From Corynebacterium glucuronolyticum DSM 44120 (GTDB lineage: Bacteria > Actinomycetota > Actinomycetes > Mycobacteriales > Mycobacteriaceae), in assembly GCF_030440595.1 (NCBI RefSeq), contig NZ_CP047452.1, forward strand, positions 2,802,770 through 2,866,769: a DNA stretch of 64,000 bases, written 5' to 3'. The translations under genes and the position numbers were made by a program. Each line of letters starts with the position of its first letter. Within the stretch, counting starts at the first letter, position 1. The notes below the pieces were generated by a model. That model saw only the letters and a program-made list of their open reading frames with translations. It did not search any database and had not been told where the DNA came from. This document shows, piece after piece, positions 54,999 to 63,986 of this stretch.

Positions 54999-56171
54999 GT
55001 GCTTAAAAAGCTTTCCGTCGGTGATCGTAGTCCGCGGGTGGCTGAGGTTCGTGCTACTCTCGCGCGCCTGGGGCGTAACGACGCCTTTTCGGCACCGTTG
55101 GCTGACGACTTCCGGGTGGAGGAGACGCTTTTCGACGAAGAGCTCTCCGAGCTCCTCTGTGCTTTCCAGCAGTCTCGCGGCATCTTAGCCACGGGCATGA
55201 TCGATGAGCCCACCCTCCGCGCCCTCCGCGAGGCCTCCTACACGCTTGGCACCCGCGTGCTGAACTTCATCCCCGGCAAGCAAATGGTCGGCGACGATGT
55301 CGTCCAGCTGCAAACCCAACTCCAGGAGCTCGGCTTTTACACGGACAAGGTTGATGGCCATTACGACGATGTCACCTACGAGGCCGTGAAGACCTACCAG
55401 CTCAATTCGGGCCTGACCGAGGACGGCATCTGCGGCCCGGAAACCGTCCGCGCTTTAAGCCTCCTTGGCCACCACATCACCGGCGGTAACCCCCTGGCCA
55501 TCCGCGAGCGCGAGCTCGTCCGCAACGCGGGCCCGCTCCTGTCCGGCAAGCGCGTCGTCATCGATCCGGGTCTCGGCGGCGAGAATAAGGGCCTGTCCAC
55601 GGAGGGCAAGTTCGGTCTCATTACGGAGGAGGAGATCCTCTGGGATCTCGCCACCCGCATCGAGGGCCGGATGATCTCCGCCGGCATGGAAACCATCCTC
55701 TCCCGCCCGCGTGTCGACGACCCCTCGGAGACCAACCGTGCCGACGTCGCCAACGCCTTCAACGCCGACGTCACGATCAGCCTCCGCCTCGACCGCTACC
55801 ACAATGCCAAGGCTCACGGCTGCGCCACTTTCTACTTCGGCTCCACCCACGGCGCCAGCTCGATGACGGGGGAGATGCTCTCCGGCTACATCCAGCGCGA
55901 GATCGTCGCCCGCACCGGCCTTGGCGATTGCCGCAACCACGCCCGCACCTGGGAACTCCTCCGCCTCACCAAGATGCCCACAGTCCAGGTCATGGCGGGC
56001 TACGTCACCAACCCCACGGACATGCAGATCCTCACGGATCCCGTCCAGCGCAACAAGATTGCCGAGGCCGTCGTCGTCGCCGTCAAGCGCCTCTACCTCC
56101 TCGATAATGACGACCAACCCACCGGCACCTTCACCTTCTCCAAGCTCCTGGAGCAGGAGGGCATCTGCTAG
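54999..56171 (+). CDS. cwlM: CwlM-like amidase_3 protein, probably non-catalytic
   Basis: The roughly 390-residue protein has two N-terminal peptidoglycan-binding-like domains (about 1-75 and 85-160; VVQLQTQLQELGFY, YEAVKTYQLNSGLTEDGICGP). A C-terminal amidase_3 fold follows (about 185-375). The zinc-ligand motif DPGHGG reads DPGLGG, and the SIHxN motif reads SLRLDRYHN, so catalysis is unlikely. Mycobacterial CwlM lacks amidase function in vivo and activates MurA; I infer a similar role. Of three adjacent GTG codons (54993-55001) the third is best spaced from AGAAGGG. There is no signal peptide. Confidence 0.88.
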   Translation: MLKKLSVGDRSPRVAEVRATLARLGRNDAFSAPLADDFRVEETLFDEELSELLCAFQQSRGILATGMIDEPTLRALREASYTLGTRVLNFIPGKQMVGDDVVQLQTQLQELGFYTDKVDGHYDDVTYEAVKTYQLNSGLTEDGICGPETVRALSLLGHHITGGNPLAIRERELVRNAGPLLSGKRVVIDPGLGGENKGLSTEGKFGLITEEEILWDLATRIEGRMISAGMETILSRPRVDDPSETNRADVANAFNADVTISLRLDRYHNAKAHGCATFYFGSTHGASSMTGEMLSGYIQREIVARTGLGDCRNHARTWELLRLTKMPTVQVMAGYVTNPTDMQILTDPVQRNKIAEAVVVAVKRLYLLDNDDQPTGTFTFSKLLEQEGIC

Positions 56172-57241
56172 CTAGAGAGCGCCGCCACCACAAACGCGAG
56201 CCCGCCTAACACCACCACGCCATACCGGCGTGGGTGTTTGAGGATCTCCTTTTCCGTCTTCAGCTTCCGCAGCGGCCACCGCGCTTCCAGCAGCACAAAC
56301 AGCCCCGCCGCCAGGGCACACACCGGGATGATGCTGGCCAGCACCCGCCCCGGTGCGGCGCTCACCACGGCAACAAGCCCGCACATGACGGTGAAATAGC
56401 AGGCCAGCGCCACCCAGTACTGCCCGTAGAAGTACCCTTGTCGCCCGAGCATCCGCACCGCGTCGTGGGTGGCGGGATCGCGGGAGAGCATCGTCGTCAG
56501 CACGGAGGCGGACAGTGGCAAGCACAGTCCCAGGGGCAGCGAGATGCTGTCCGGTGGCGCGAGGTGGATGAAGATCGCGGCGAAGAGGACAATCCCCACC
56601 CCGTTTACCCACACCCGCTGGTCAGCGATACCGGCCACAACAAAGTAGTTCCCGTATTGCGCGGTCGCCCACGGCGCGCGTCGTCCCAGCCGGGGTGGGG
56701 TAGTGGCGAGCCACGCGCCCACCGCCACCCCGCCGGCGAGCACCACGAGGAGCGGTACGAGCGGCAGCACGTTCGCCACACCGGCGATCACCGCCAGCAC
56801 CGCAAACTGCGCCACCCACACGTGTTTCTGCGGGTGGAGCACCACCGCCCAGCAGGCGGCATACGTAAATACGGAGAAGATGACGGCGCCGTAGGTGTCC
56901 TGCCCCGCGTAGTGGTGCAGCACCACCTGTGGGATCCCGAATTCCACGAGGAACAGCACGGTCGCCACCAGCAGCGTGCAGCGCGCCAGCGCCCGGTCCG
57001 TGACGGGCCACACGCGGATCTGGTTGAGCCGCCCGTCCCGCGCCCACATGGCGGCGTTGGAGAAGGCCGTCAGCCCGGTGAGCAGCGCGGTGACTGTGAG
57101 CACCCCGGCTGCCCCGGCACCCTTCCCCAGGAGCCTTCCCAGCGGCACGGCGGCCATGCACAGCAGCAGCGTCAGCGCGATGAGCCTCCTGCTCATAAAT
57201 TCCCCGGCAAGCGCCCGGCAGGCCGTTGCGTATTGCTTCAT
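56168..57241 (-). CDS. ABC transporter membrane subunit
   Basis: The 357-residue protein has about ten hydrophobic segments. It overlaps the ATPase gene stop by 4 bases (ATGA), so the two form one transporter. It belongs to an ABC-2-like permease type without recognisable substrate motifs. Its stop overlaps that of cwlM on the opposite strand within CTAG. Substrate and direction are unknown; the paired ATPase resembles exporters. Confidence 0.75.
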   Translation of the reverse strand: MKQYATACRALAGEFMSRRLIALTLLLCMAAVPLGRLLGKGAGAAGVLTVTALLTGLTAFSNAAMWARDGRLNQIRVWPVTDRALARCTLLVATVLFLVEFGIPQVVLHHYAGQDTYGAVIFSVFTYAACWAVVLHPQKHVWVAQFAVLAVIAGVANVLPLVPLLVVLAGGVAVGAWLATTPPRLGRRAPWATAQYGNYFVVAGIADQRVWVNGVGIVLFAAIFIHLAPPDSISLPLGLCLPLSASVLTTMLSRDPATHDAVRMLGRQGYFYGQYWVALACYFTVMCGLVAVVSAAPGRVLASIIPVCALAAGLFVLLEARWPLRKLKTEKEILKHPRRYGVVVLGGLAFVVAALSS

Positions 57242-57918
57242 CGCAGCAGGTCCCCGAGTTCCTGGCGGGTGCCTGGCACCTCGTGGGGGCCCGTCACCTC
57301 ACCGTCTGTCACAATGTAGAGGCAGTTGGCCAGTTCCTGCAGTGATTCGAACACGTGCGAGCTCATGAGTACTGCGGTACCCCGCTCCCGGGCCGCCTTC
57401 ACCTCCTCGTAGAGGTATTCAGTGGCGAAGAAGTCCAGCGCATCCACGGGCTCATCTAATATGAGGCAGGGGAGTTCGACGGCGAACGCGGCGATGAGCC
57501 GCGCCTTCTTCGCGTTCCCGGAGCTCAGCTCCCCGAGCGGTGTGTCCAGGAAGTCGCGGAACTCAAAGCCGTCGATAAGCGTGTCCAGCCGGGGGAGTGA
57601 CCGCACCCCGTACGCCCCGGCGACAAACCTCATGTACCTGCTAAACGTCCACTGTGCGAAGCTTCTGTCCTCGGTGAACACGGTGATCCGGTGCTTTTTA
57701 AACCGAGTGATGGTTGTCGCCTCCCCGTCGAGGCTCATCTTTTCCACCTGCGCCACGGGCAGCAGCCCGCTCAGTCCCTTGATGAGCGTCGATTTTCCCG
57801 CCCCGTTGACCCCCAATAACCCGGCGACGGCCCCGTCTTCCAGGGTCAGTGCCGGCACGCGGACGATGGGGTCTGCGTCTGTGTCGTATCCGAAGGTTCC
57901 GTTGGTGATGGTCAGCAT
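57238..57918 (-). CDS. ABC transporter ATP-binding protein
   Basis: The 226-residue ATPase has Walker A GVNGAGKST (about 36-44), a signature LSSGNAKKARL in place of LSGGQ, Walker B CLILDEPVD and the switch His in SSH. The Asn in the signature and the FTEDRSFAQWTF Q-loop region are atypical but not disabling. It lies 10 bases after the GNAT-like gene on the same strand. Confidence 0.9.
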   Translation of the reverse strand: MLTITNGTFGYDTDADPIVRVPALTLEDGAVAGLLGVNGAGKSTLIKGLSGLLPVAQVEKMSLDGEATTITRFKKHRITVFTEDRSFAQWTFSRYMRFVAGAYGVRSLPRLDTLIDGFEFRDFLDTPLGELSSGNAKKARLIAAFAVELPCLILDEPVDALDFFATEYLYEEVKAARERGTAVLMSSHVFESLQELANCLYIVTDGEVTGPHEVPGTRQELGDLLR

Positions 57919-57928
57919 GACCTATATG

Positions 57929-58486
57929 TTAAATCGCCGCCACCATATCGGCGAGCGCAGCGATGGACAGCACCCGGTCCCGCGGCGGGAGTTCGAGCCG
58001 GTAGAGGTCGGCCTCGCTGCCGCGGCGCAGGAGGCTAAACCCGGAGGATTCCAAAAAGTCGCCGCTGAAGAACCCGGCCACGGCCTGCTCCTCGGTGGGT
58101 TCCTCGTGTGCCCCAAAGGCCTCCAGTGCGGGCGAGCCCCCGAGCGTCACCTCCATAATGACGGAGTCCATGAGCACGGGTTCAATCCCGATCCCGGTAA
58201 ACCCGGGGTCCACAAATATGCTGGTGGCAAGCTGCGCGTCGCCGGATACGGGCCCGGCATCGAGTCGCACCGCCCCGGGCGCAAGACTCGGGTGGCAGTA
58301 GAAGATCGCCGCCGGCCCGAACGTAAATCCGCAGCTCTCGGCGGTTGCCACCCACGCTTCCTTCTCAAATTCCCGCTGCCCGGATGTCAGGTCGCTCACA
58401 TCGGGCGCGAGTTCCCAGTAGGTGGACAGGCGCGCGTAGACGGGGAGGGTGTGAAAATTCTCCGGGTCGATGGGCGCCAGTCGCAT
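57929..58486 (-). CDS. GNAT-like conserved protein between parB and cwlM
   Basis: The 185-residue protein starts MRLAPIDPENFHTLP. It contains SIFVDPGFTGIGIEPVLMDSVIMEV and an acidic middle (GAHEEPTEEQAVAGFFSGDFLESSGF), consistent with a divergent N-acetyltransferase fold but lacking a clear R/Q-x-x-G-x-G/A loop. It corresponds in position to Rv3916c of M. tuberculosis. Three bases separate it from parB, so they are cotranscribed. Function unknown. Confidence 0.7.
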   Translation of the reverse strand: MRLAPIDPENFHTLPVYARLSTYWELAPDVSDLTSGQREFEKEAWVATAESCGFTFGPAAIFYCHPSLAPGAVRLDAGPVSGDAQLATSIFVDPGFTGIGIEPVLMDSVIMEVTLGGSPALEAFGAHEEPTEEQAVAGFFSGDFLESSGFSLLRRGSEADLYRLELPPRDRVLSIAALADMVAAI

Positions 58487-58489
58487 GCC

Positions 58490-59503
58490 TTAGTGCCCTT
58501 CGAGCAGCCCGATGATGCGCTCGAAGTCCTCCTTGCCGGAGAATTCGACCACGATCTTGCCCTTCTTCTTGCCCACATTCACCGTCACGCGGGTATCCAG
58601 CCCGTCAGACAGCCGGTGCGCGGCCTGCTCCGCGTAGGCGGGCAGCGGCACGGCTTCGCGCTTCTTCCGCTTCGGCTCCTCGCCGCCGCTATTGAGCAGC
58701 GTCACAGCCTCCTCGGTGGCGCGCACGGACAGCCCCTCGGCCACCACGCGCGTCGCCAGCGCCTCGGCCTGCCCCTTGTCCTTCAGTCCCAGGATCGCCC
58801 GTGCATGCCCGGAACTTATTACTCTCGCCGCAACTTTCCGCTGCACGCCGACGGGCAGTTGCAGCAGCCGGATGGTGTTGGTAATCACGGGTCGAGACCG
58901 CCCGATTTTCTCCGCCAGCTCGGCCTGCGTGACGTCGAATTCTTCCAGCAGTTGTTGGTACGCGGCCGCCTCTTCCAGCGGGTTGAGCTCCACGCGGTGG
59001 ATGTTCTCCAGCAGTGCGTCGCGCAGCATGGACGAGTCGTCGGTTTCCCGCACAATCGCTGGGATGGTCCCCAGCCCGGCCTTCCGCGTCGCCCTCCAGC
59101 GCCGCTCGCCCATAATGATTTCGTAATGCTTCGCGCCTTCCCTGGGCCGCACCACGATCGGTTGCAGCAATCCGAATTCCTTGATGGAATGCGCGAGCTC
59201 TGCGAGTGCGTCGGGATCAAAATCCTCGCGCGGCTGTTGCGCGTTCGGGACGATGTCGTCCACGTCAATCTCGCGGTAGCTCGCCCCCAGCTCTTCGGCT
59301 TGTCGACGCTCCTGTGCCGCCTTTGCTTTCGCCATCCCGTCGGCAAACCCCCGCGGCGGTGTCCCGCCGCCCAGCAAAATATCTGCTGCCGAGTCACCCA
59401 GGTGCGGCTTCTCCTGTTGCCGCTCGGGAATTAGCGCTGCGAGCCCGCGCCCAAGCCCACCCTTCTTGGCGTTCTTGCTATTGTTCTTCTTCTGCTCGGT
59501 CAT
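58490..59503 (-). CDS. parB: Chromosome partitioning protein ParB
   Basis: The 337-residue CTPase clamp binds parS and spreads to condense the origin region. The N-terminus [14 protein letters not shown] is the ParA-interacting segment. GERRWRA (132-138) is in the CTP-binding domain. The helix-turn-helix includes [26 protein letters not shown], and the C-terminal dimerisation domain ends [13 protein letters not shown]. Three perfect parS sites occur in this window. It starts 3 bases after the parA stop. Confidence 0.97.
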   Translation of the reverse strand: MTEQKKNNSKNAKKGGLGRGLAALIPERQQEKPHLGDSAADILLGGGTPPRGFADGMAKAKAAQERRQAEELGASYREIDVDDIVPNAQQPREDFDPDALAELAHSIKEFGLLQPIVVRPREGAKHYEIIMGERRWRATRKAGLGTIPAIVRETDDSSMLRDALLENIHRVELNPLEEAAAYQQLLEEFDVTQAELAEKIGRSRPVITNTIRLLQLPVGVQRKVAARVISSGHARAILGLKDKGQAEALATRVVAEGLSVRATEEAVTLLNSGGEEPKRKKREAVPLPAYAEQAAHRLSDGLDTRVTVNVGKKKGKIVVEFSGKEDFERIIGLLEGH

Positions 59504-59506
59504 GTG

Positions 59507-60388
59507 TTAGCCCTCGTATCCTTCCATAGGGCCGCGCAGCGCCAGCTCCGCCGCCGCATCCATGTAGGCGGCCGCCCCCGGCGAGCCGGGGTCGTATTCG
59601 AGGACGGTCTGTGCATACCCGGGCGCCTCGCTGACCTTCACGGACCGTGGAATGATGTGGCTGAGCACGAGGTCGCCGAAGTGCCCGCGCACTTCCTCTT
59701 CCACCTGTGCGGACAGTTTGGTGCGCCCATCGTACATGGTCAGGACGATGCCGGAGATGTGCAGCTTGTAGTTGAGGTTCTCCCCGATCATCGTGATGTT
59801 ATTGAGCAGCTGTCCCACACCCTCCAACGCGTAGTATTCGCACTGGATGGGCAGCAAAACCTCGGTCGCTGCGGTCATCGCGTTAATCGTCAACAAACCT
59901 AGCGAGGGCGGGCAGTCAATAAAGATGTAGTCGAATCCCTCGATCTTCTTGATCGCGTCGGCGAGTCGGTATTCGCGTCGGACGATAGACACGAGCTCGA
60001 TCTCGGCACCGGCGAGGTCCAAGGTGGCAGGGATGCAGAACAGGTTCGACGTAAACGCCGCCGGGTACGTCGCCTCCGCAGGTTCGCAGTTGCCAATCAG
60101 CATCTCATAGCTAGACAGGGTCCCCGAGTAGTGTTCCACCCCGAGCGCCGTCGACGCATTCCCCTGCGGGTCCAGGTCGATGACGAGGACTTTCAGCCCG
60201 GCAAGCGCCAACCCCGCCGCCAGGTTAACAGTGGTCGTGGTCTTTCCCACGCCACCTTTTTGGTTGGCGACGGCGATGATCCGGGTCTCCTCCGGGGCAG
60301 GCAGTTTATCCGTATTTGAACTGCGGATTTGTGCGGCCCTCCTCGCGGCGTCGGCAATCGGCGTATCGCCAAACACATTATCGTCCAT
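59507..60388 (-). CDS. parA: Chromosome partitioning ATPase ParA
   Basis: The 293-residue deviant Walker ATPase moves the ParB-parS complex. Its Walker motif is KGGVGKTT (44-51) with the signature lysine; FIDCPPSLG and VLIDLDPQGNAS are the switch motifs. The N-terminal 35 residues precede the ATPase core. TAGCAT lies 8 nt before the ATG and overlaps the rsmG end, so a leaderless transcript is possible. Confidence 0.97.
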   Translation of the reverse strand: MDDNVFGDTPIADAARRAAQIRSSNTDKLPAPEETRIIAVANQKGGVGKTTTTVNLAAGLALAGLKVLVIDLDPQGNASTALGVEHYSGTLSSYEMLIGNCEPAEATYPAAFTSNLFCIPATLDLAGAEIELVSIVRREYRLADAIKKIEGFDYIFIDCPPSLGLLTINAMTAATEVLLPIQCEYYALEGVGQLLNNITMIGENLNYKLHISGIVLTMYDGRTKLSAQVEEEVRGHFGDLVLSHIIPRSVKVSEAPGYAQTVLEYDPGSPGAAAYMDAAAELALRGPMEGYEG

Positions 60389-60394
60389 AGCCCT

Positions 60395-61012
60395 TTATGC
60401 TACCCGGACTAGTCTGACAATGATGGTCGGGTGGCTGAGCCCCTCGTTTTCCAAGGTAACAATCTCCGGTTTCCCGGCACCCTTGATCTTCCCGGAGTCC
60501 CGTTCAATCTCCTCGGCTGCGCTATCACCCTTCATGGCGAGCACCTCCCCGCCATCCTTCCTCACCAAAGGCAGCGACCACTTGGCGAGCTTCCACAGCG
60601 GCGCCACCGCCCGCGACGTCGCATAATCCATCTTGCCCACGGGCTTATCCTCGGCCCTCCCGCGCGCCACATGCACGTTCTCCAGCCCGAGCTTCTCCGC
60701 CACCTCCCGCAGGAAGACGCTCCGCTTCAGCAGCGGCTCCAGAAGCGTCACCTGCAGATCCGGCCTGGCAATTGCCAACGGCACTCCGGGCAGCCCCGCC
60801 CCGGATCCCACATCCACCACGGTTTTCCCCTCCGCATAGAGGGACTCCGTGAGGGCGCACGGCAGGATGTGCCGATCCCACAGCCGATCCTTCTCCCGCG
60901 GCCCCATGAATCCGCGCGTCAGCCCGTCGGTGGCGAGCAGGTCATAGTAGGCCCGCGCGAGGTCGGCACGGGCGCCAAACAGGTCGTCGATTAGCTTCTC
61001 AGTGGTCTCCAT
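60395..61012 (-). CDS. rsmG: 16S rRNA (guanine-527-N7) methyltransferase
   Basis: The roughly 205-residue SAM-dependent enzyme methylates G527 of 16S rRNA. It shows WDRHILPCALTE, the SAM-binding VVDVGSGAGLPGVPLAIARPD and SRAVAPLWKLAKW. ATG 61012 (METTEKL) is preferred over the upstream in-frame start at 61039. Loss of this gene usually gives low-level streptomycin resistance. It precedes parA by 6 bases. Confidence 0.95.
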   Translation of the reverse strand: METTEKLIDDLFGARADLARAYYDLLATDGLTRGFMGPREKDRLWDRHILPCALTESLYAEGKTVVDVGSGAGLPGVPLAIARPDLQVTLLEPLLKRSVFLREVAEKLGLENVHVARGRAEDKPVGKMDYATSRAVAPLWKLAKWSLPLVRKDGGEVLAMKGDSAAEEIERDSGKIKGAGKPEIVTLENEGLSHPTIIVRLVRVA

Positions 61013-61118
61013 AGCGACACAAAGTCTACTACAGCGCACCCCACCAACCCCCTGGGCAAAACTTGCCCGGATCTTGCTGCACCAGATGCGTGCGAAAACC
61101 CCCTGCAGTCACACCTTT

Positions 61119-61690
61119 TACCCGGCTGCCCCACCCCAGGTACCCTAACTGCGTAATTACCCAGTATTTCACCCCAACTATCGAGTTAGCGATCCCAGCA
61201 ACCCGGCTGATCCACCCCAGACACCCTAACCCCGTAATTACCCCGTATTTCACCGTAACTATCGAGTTAGCGTTCCCAGCAACCCGGCCGATCCACCCCA
61301 GACACCCTAACCCCGTAATTACCCCGTATTTCACCGTAACTATCGAGTTAGCGATCCCAGCAACCCGGCCGATCCACCCCAGACACCCTAACCCCGTAAT
61401 TACCCCGTATTTCACCGTAACTATCGAGTTAACGTTCCCAGCAACCCGGCCGATCCACCCCAGGTACCCTAACCCCGTAATTAGTCCATTTTTCACCGCA
61501 ACTATCGAGTTAACGTTCCCCACCAACACACATGCCCCACCCCAGACACCCTAACCCCACAATCACCCCGTATTTCACCGCAACTATCGAGTTAACGTTC
61601 CCCACCAACACACATGCCCCACCCCAGACACCCTAACCCCACAATCACCCCGTATTTCACCGCAACTATCGAGTTAGCGATCCCCAGCAG
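61119..61690. repeat. Seven-copy 81/82-bp tandem repeat
   Basis: The core ACTATCGAGTTA recurs with TCGAG at 61181, 61262, 61343, 61424, 61505, 61587 and 61669. The period is exactly 81 four times and then 82 twice. Each unit carries GTAATTACCCCGTATTTCAC-like sequence, the core (in most copies TAACT-ATCG-AGTTA, an inverted repeat) and a variable flank. The flank is CAACCCGGCCGATCC in the early copies and CACCAACACACATGCC in the later ones. There are no unique spacers, so it is not CRISPR. Confidence 0.92.
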
Positions 61691-61743
61691 CAGGAAGGAA
61701 AAGCACCCACCAACCAAGCCCACCAACCAAAACACAAACAAAA

Positions 61744-61767
61744 AACCGGCCCCCACGCGGGGACCGG
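61744..61767 (-). terminator. Terminator after yidC
   Basis: On the minus strand CCGGTCCCC-GCGT-GGGGGCCGG (one G-U pair) is followed by TTTTTTG. It lies 13 bases beyond the yidC stop and ends the rpmH-rnpA-yidD-yidC transcript. Confidence 0.85.
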
Positions 61768-61779
61768 CAAAAAACGTAG

Positions 61780-62745
61780 TTAGTTATTCTTGCGCTTTTT
61801 CTTCTTCTTGGGGTTGTTCGGCTTGGCGCCCACCTTCGGCGCAGTTGCCTGGGCCTTGGCCTGGCGCTCCTGCTCCTCAGCTTCCTCCTCGGCGTCCATC
61901 TTGGAAAAGACGTAGCGCTGCTGGCAGAACGTCCAGATGTTGTTGCCTGCCATGTAGCACAACAGGCCGATGTGCCAGACGAAGCCGGTGAACAGGATGG
62001 TCAGCGGCATGAAGTAGAGCATCATGTTGTTCATCATGTTCATGGACATCTGTGCCTGGTCGTTCTCAGGGGCCTTCTGCTTCCCGGAGGCCAGGCGCTG
62101 CTTCTGCCGCTTGACGGAGAAGCGGCCGTTGAGGTGGGTGGCCACGGCGATGAGCAGAATGAACGGGGCCGCCACCATGATGACGTTGGTGCGGGTGAAG
62201 TCGCCTTCGCCGAAGGCATGGTACATGTCCTCCGGCATGGAGATGTAGGCGGACAGCGGCACGCCGAATAGGCGGGCTTCGAGGAAGGAGCGGACGTCCT
62301 CCACGCCGAAGATGTAGTTCGGGGTGTTGTAGTTTTCCTCGATGGACAGGCCGAGCTGGCCGCGTCCGGTGCCGGTGCGGTTGAAGGAGCGCAGCACGTG
62401 GAAGAGGCCGATGAACACGGGCATCTGCACGAGCATCGGCAGGCAGCCCTTCACCGGGGAGGCGCCTACTTCCTTTTGTACGCGGCGGGTTTCCTCCATC
62501 ATCTTTTCAGGATTGTTTTTGTATTTTTCCTGAATGGCCTGCATCTTCGGTTGCAGAATCTGCATTTTCCGCATGGACCGCATGGAGTTCATGGTGGGTT
62601 TGAGCAGGAGCGCACGAACGGTGAACGTGAGCATGACGATGGACAGCGCCCAGGTCACGCCCCAGTCCGGGTTCATGATGAGCCCAAAGGCTTTGTGCCA
62701 AAACCACAGTACGGCGGAAATTGGCCAGTAAATAAAGTTAAGCAC
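61780..62745 (-). CDS. yidC: Membrane protein insertase YidC
   Basis: The 321-residue insertase helps place proteins in the membrane with or without SecYEG. The hydrophilic-groove arginine is in TFTVRALLLKPTM. The core helices include GCLPMLVQMPVFIGLFHVL, with MMNNMMLYFMPLTILFTGFVWHIGLLCYMAGNN later. The tail is highly basic (KKKKKRKNN), as in ribosome-binding YidC. The start is GTG 62745 with AAGGA upstream. Confidence 0.95.
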   Translation of the reverse strand: MLNFIYWPISAVLWFWHKAFGLIMNPDWGVTWALSIVMLTFTVRALLLKPTMNSMRSMRKMQILQPKMQAIQEKYKNNPEKMMEETRRVQKEVGASPVKGCLPMLVQMPVFIGLFHVLRSFNRTGTGRGQLGLSIEENYNTPNYIFGVEDVRSFLEARLFGVPLSAYISMPEDMYHAFGEGDFTRTNVIMVAAPFILLIAVATHLNGRFSVKRQKQRLASGKQKAPENDQAQMSMNMMNNMMLYFMPLTILFTGFVWHIGLLCYMAGNNIWTFCQQRYVFSKMDAEEEAEEQERQAKAQATAPKVGAKPNNPKKKKKRKNN

Positions 62746-62776
62746 TATCTATTCCTTGGGGGTTTTAGGTAGTTTT

Positions 62777-62998
62777 TTATACGGGATCGTAGCCGCCCGG
62801 GTGCCAGGGGCCACACTTGGCAATGCGCACCAGCGCCATGATGATGCCCACTACGGTACCCTTTTTCCGGATGGCATCGAGCGCGTATTGGCTGCATACG
62901 GGGTCGAATCGGCAGGTGGAGTATGGTTTCAGCGCGGATATGTGCGCCTGGTAGAAGAGGATCGCACGTTCCGCCACGCCGGGTTTAGAGTTTCCCAT
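62777..62998 (-). CDS. yidD: YidD membrane protein insertion efficiency factor
   Basis: The 73-residue protein has the family signature CRFDPVCSQYALDAI and CGPWHPGGYDPV, with three conserved cysteines and an N-terminal amphipathic helix. It overlaps the end of rnpA by 14 bases, so it is translationally coupled. It assists YidC-dependent insertion. Confidence 0.95.
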   Translation of the reverse strand: MGNSKPGVAERAILFYQAHISALKPYSTCRFDPVCSQYALDAIRKKGTVVGIIMALVRIAKCGPWHPGGYDPV

Positions 62999-63344
62999 GC
63001 GCTTTCCTCAGTGCTGCGGAAAAGTGGTGGCTGAGTTCCTCCGCTGTTGCCTCGTCGATCCCGGGCAGTGCGCGCAGCACGTAGTCGCATTGTGGCCTGG
63101 CTGTCTCCCGCGCGATGGCGTCCATGGCGAGATGACGAAGCCGCCGGGAGGTGTGGTGGCGTACCACAGCATTCCCGACGGCTTTCGACACAACCAGGCC
63201 AAATCGCGGCCCTCCCTGGCGTTCGACGTCCGTTGAGCAGTCGACGGCATGGACGACGAGGACACGTGTCCCCGCGCGCACCCCGTTCTTCACCGCTCGC
63301 CGGAAGTCGCTGCTCCGGGTGAGCTTATGAGGCCGAGGTAACAC
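62985..63344 (-). CDS. rnpA: Ribonuclease P protein component
   Basis: The 119-residue basic protein binds the RNase P RNA for tRNA 5' processing. It begins MLPRPHKLTRSSDFRRAV and has the family helix GNAVVRHHTSRRLRHL. The GTG start at 63344 immediately follows the rpmH stop. Confidence 0.95.
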   Translation of the reverse strand: MLPRPHKLTRSSDFRRAVKNGVRAGTRVLVVHAVDCSTDVERQGGPRFGLVVSKAVGNAVVRHHTSRRLRHLAMDAIARETARPQCDYVLRALPGIDEATAEELSHHFSAALRKAHGKL

Positions 63345-63488
63345 TTAAGCACTCAGACGTGCACGGCCCTTTTTCCGGCGTGCGGACACGATTGCGCGGC
63401 CAGCGCGGGTACGCATACGGGTACGGAAGCCATGAACACGGGCACGACGACGGTTGTTCGGCTGGAACGTCCGCTTTCCTTTTGCCAC
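63345..63488 (-). CDS. rpmH: 50S ribosomal protein L34
   Basis: The 47-residue basic protein reads [20 protein letters not shown], then [20 protein letters not shown], ending GRARLSA. It is encoded from GTG 63488 to TAA 63345 and is too short for common ORF cut-offs. It is the first gene of the rpmH-rnpA-yidD-yidC unit and points away from the oriC region. Confidence 0.97.
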   Translation of the reverse strand: MAKGKRTFQPNNRRRARVHGFRTRMRTRAGRAIVSARRKKGRARLSA

Positions 63489-63900
63489 TGTGAACACTCC
63501 TTTACAAGATCTTTGAAACGTTTACATGTGCGTGTTTCTGCGGTTGGGAATAGGTCACCGAGAATCCACGACCATACGCTGCACGTTTGGGACGGCGCGT
63601 ATGACAGACCGTTACAGCCTACGCTAATGCCGCCCAAACACCAAATTACAAATGTCCACGGTAACGGGCGAAAAAAGTTTACCCCCTAATTACAAAAGGG
63701 TAATTACATCGCTGTACGTTCTAAAGCCCGCCAATCAGCGCAGGGTGTCGAACTGCGCCCAGCCCCGCGCGCCCGCCAGCACCGGCGCCCCCCAGGAAAG
63801 CCGGGGGGTTCAGCGCTCCTTGATCCTTTTAGACATAACCCCCCACCTGCATGTAAATCTAGATGTACACACTTTTTCACAACCCTGTGAAAGTCCTCCC

Positions 63901-63909
63901 TGTGGATAA
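63901..63909 (-). promoter_or_regulatory. DnaA box
   Basis: TGTGGATAA on the plus strand (TTATCCACA on the minus strand) in the oriC region. Confidence 0.8.
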
Positions 63910-63977
63910 CTTTCAACCCGTGCTTGAGGCCCGCCCGTAAAGGCGCAGCTAGAAGGGGTTTGAGGGGTGAGGAAAAG

Positions 63978-63986
63978 TTATCCACA
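63978..63986 (+). promoter_or_regulatory. DnaA box
   Basis: Exact TTATCCACA in the oriC region, opposite in orientation to the box at 63901. Confidence 0.8.

Larger units (their letters stand above)
61013..61779. other. Intergenic region rsmG-yidC
   Basis: This 767-base gap holds the seven-copy 81/82-bp tandem array (61119-61690) and the yidC terminator. The jag/khpB gene found here in many actinobacteria (Rv3920c position) is absent. Open frames across the array on both strands come from its three-fold period. Confidence 0.75.

Noticed and set aside
61029..61554. Open frames on both strands through the tandem array
   Set aside because: The 81-bp period keeps both strands open automatically, and the last two units are 82 bp, which breaks the frame.
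61119..61690. CRISPR array
   Set aside because: Units are contiguous 81/82-bp repeats with no unique spacers and no cas genes nearby.
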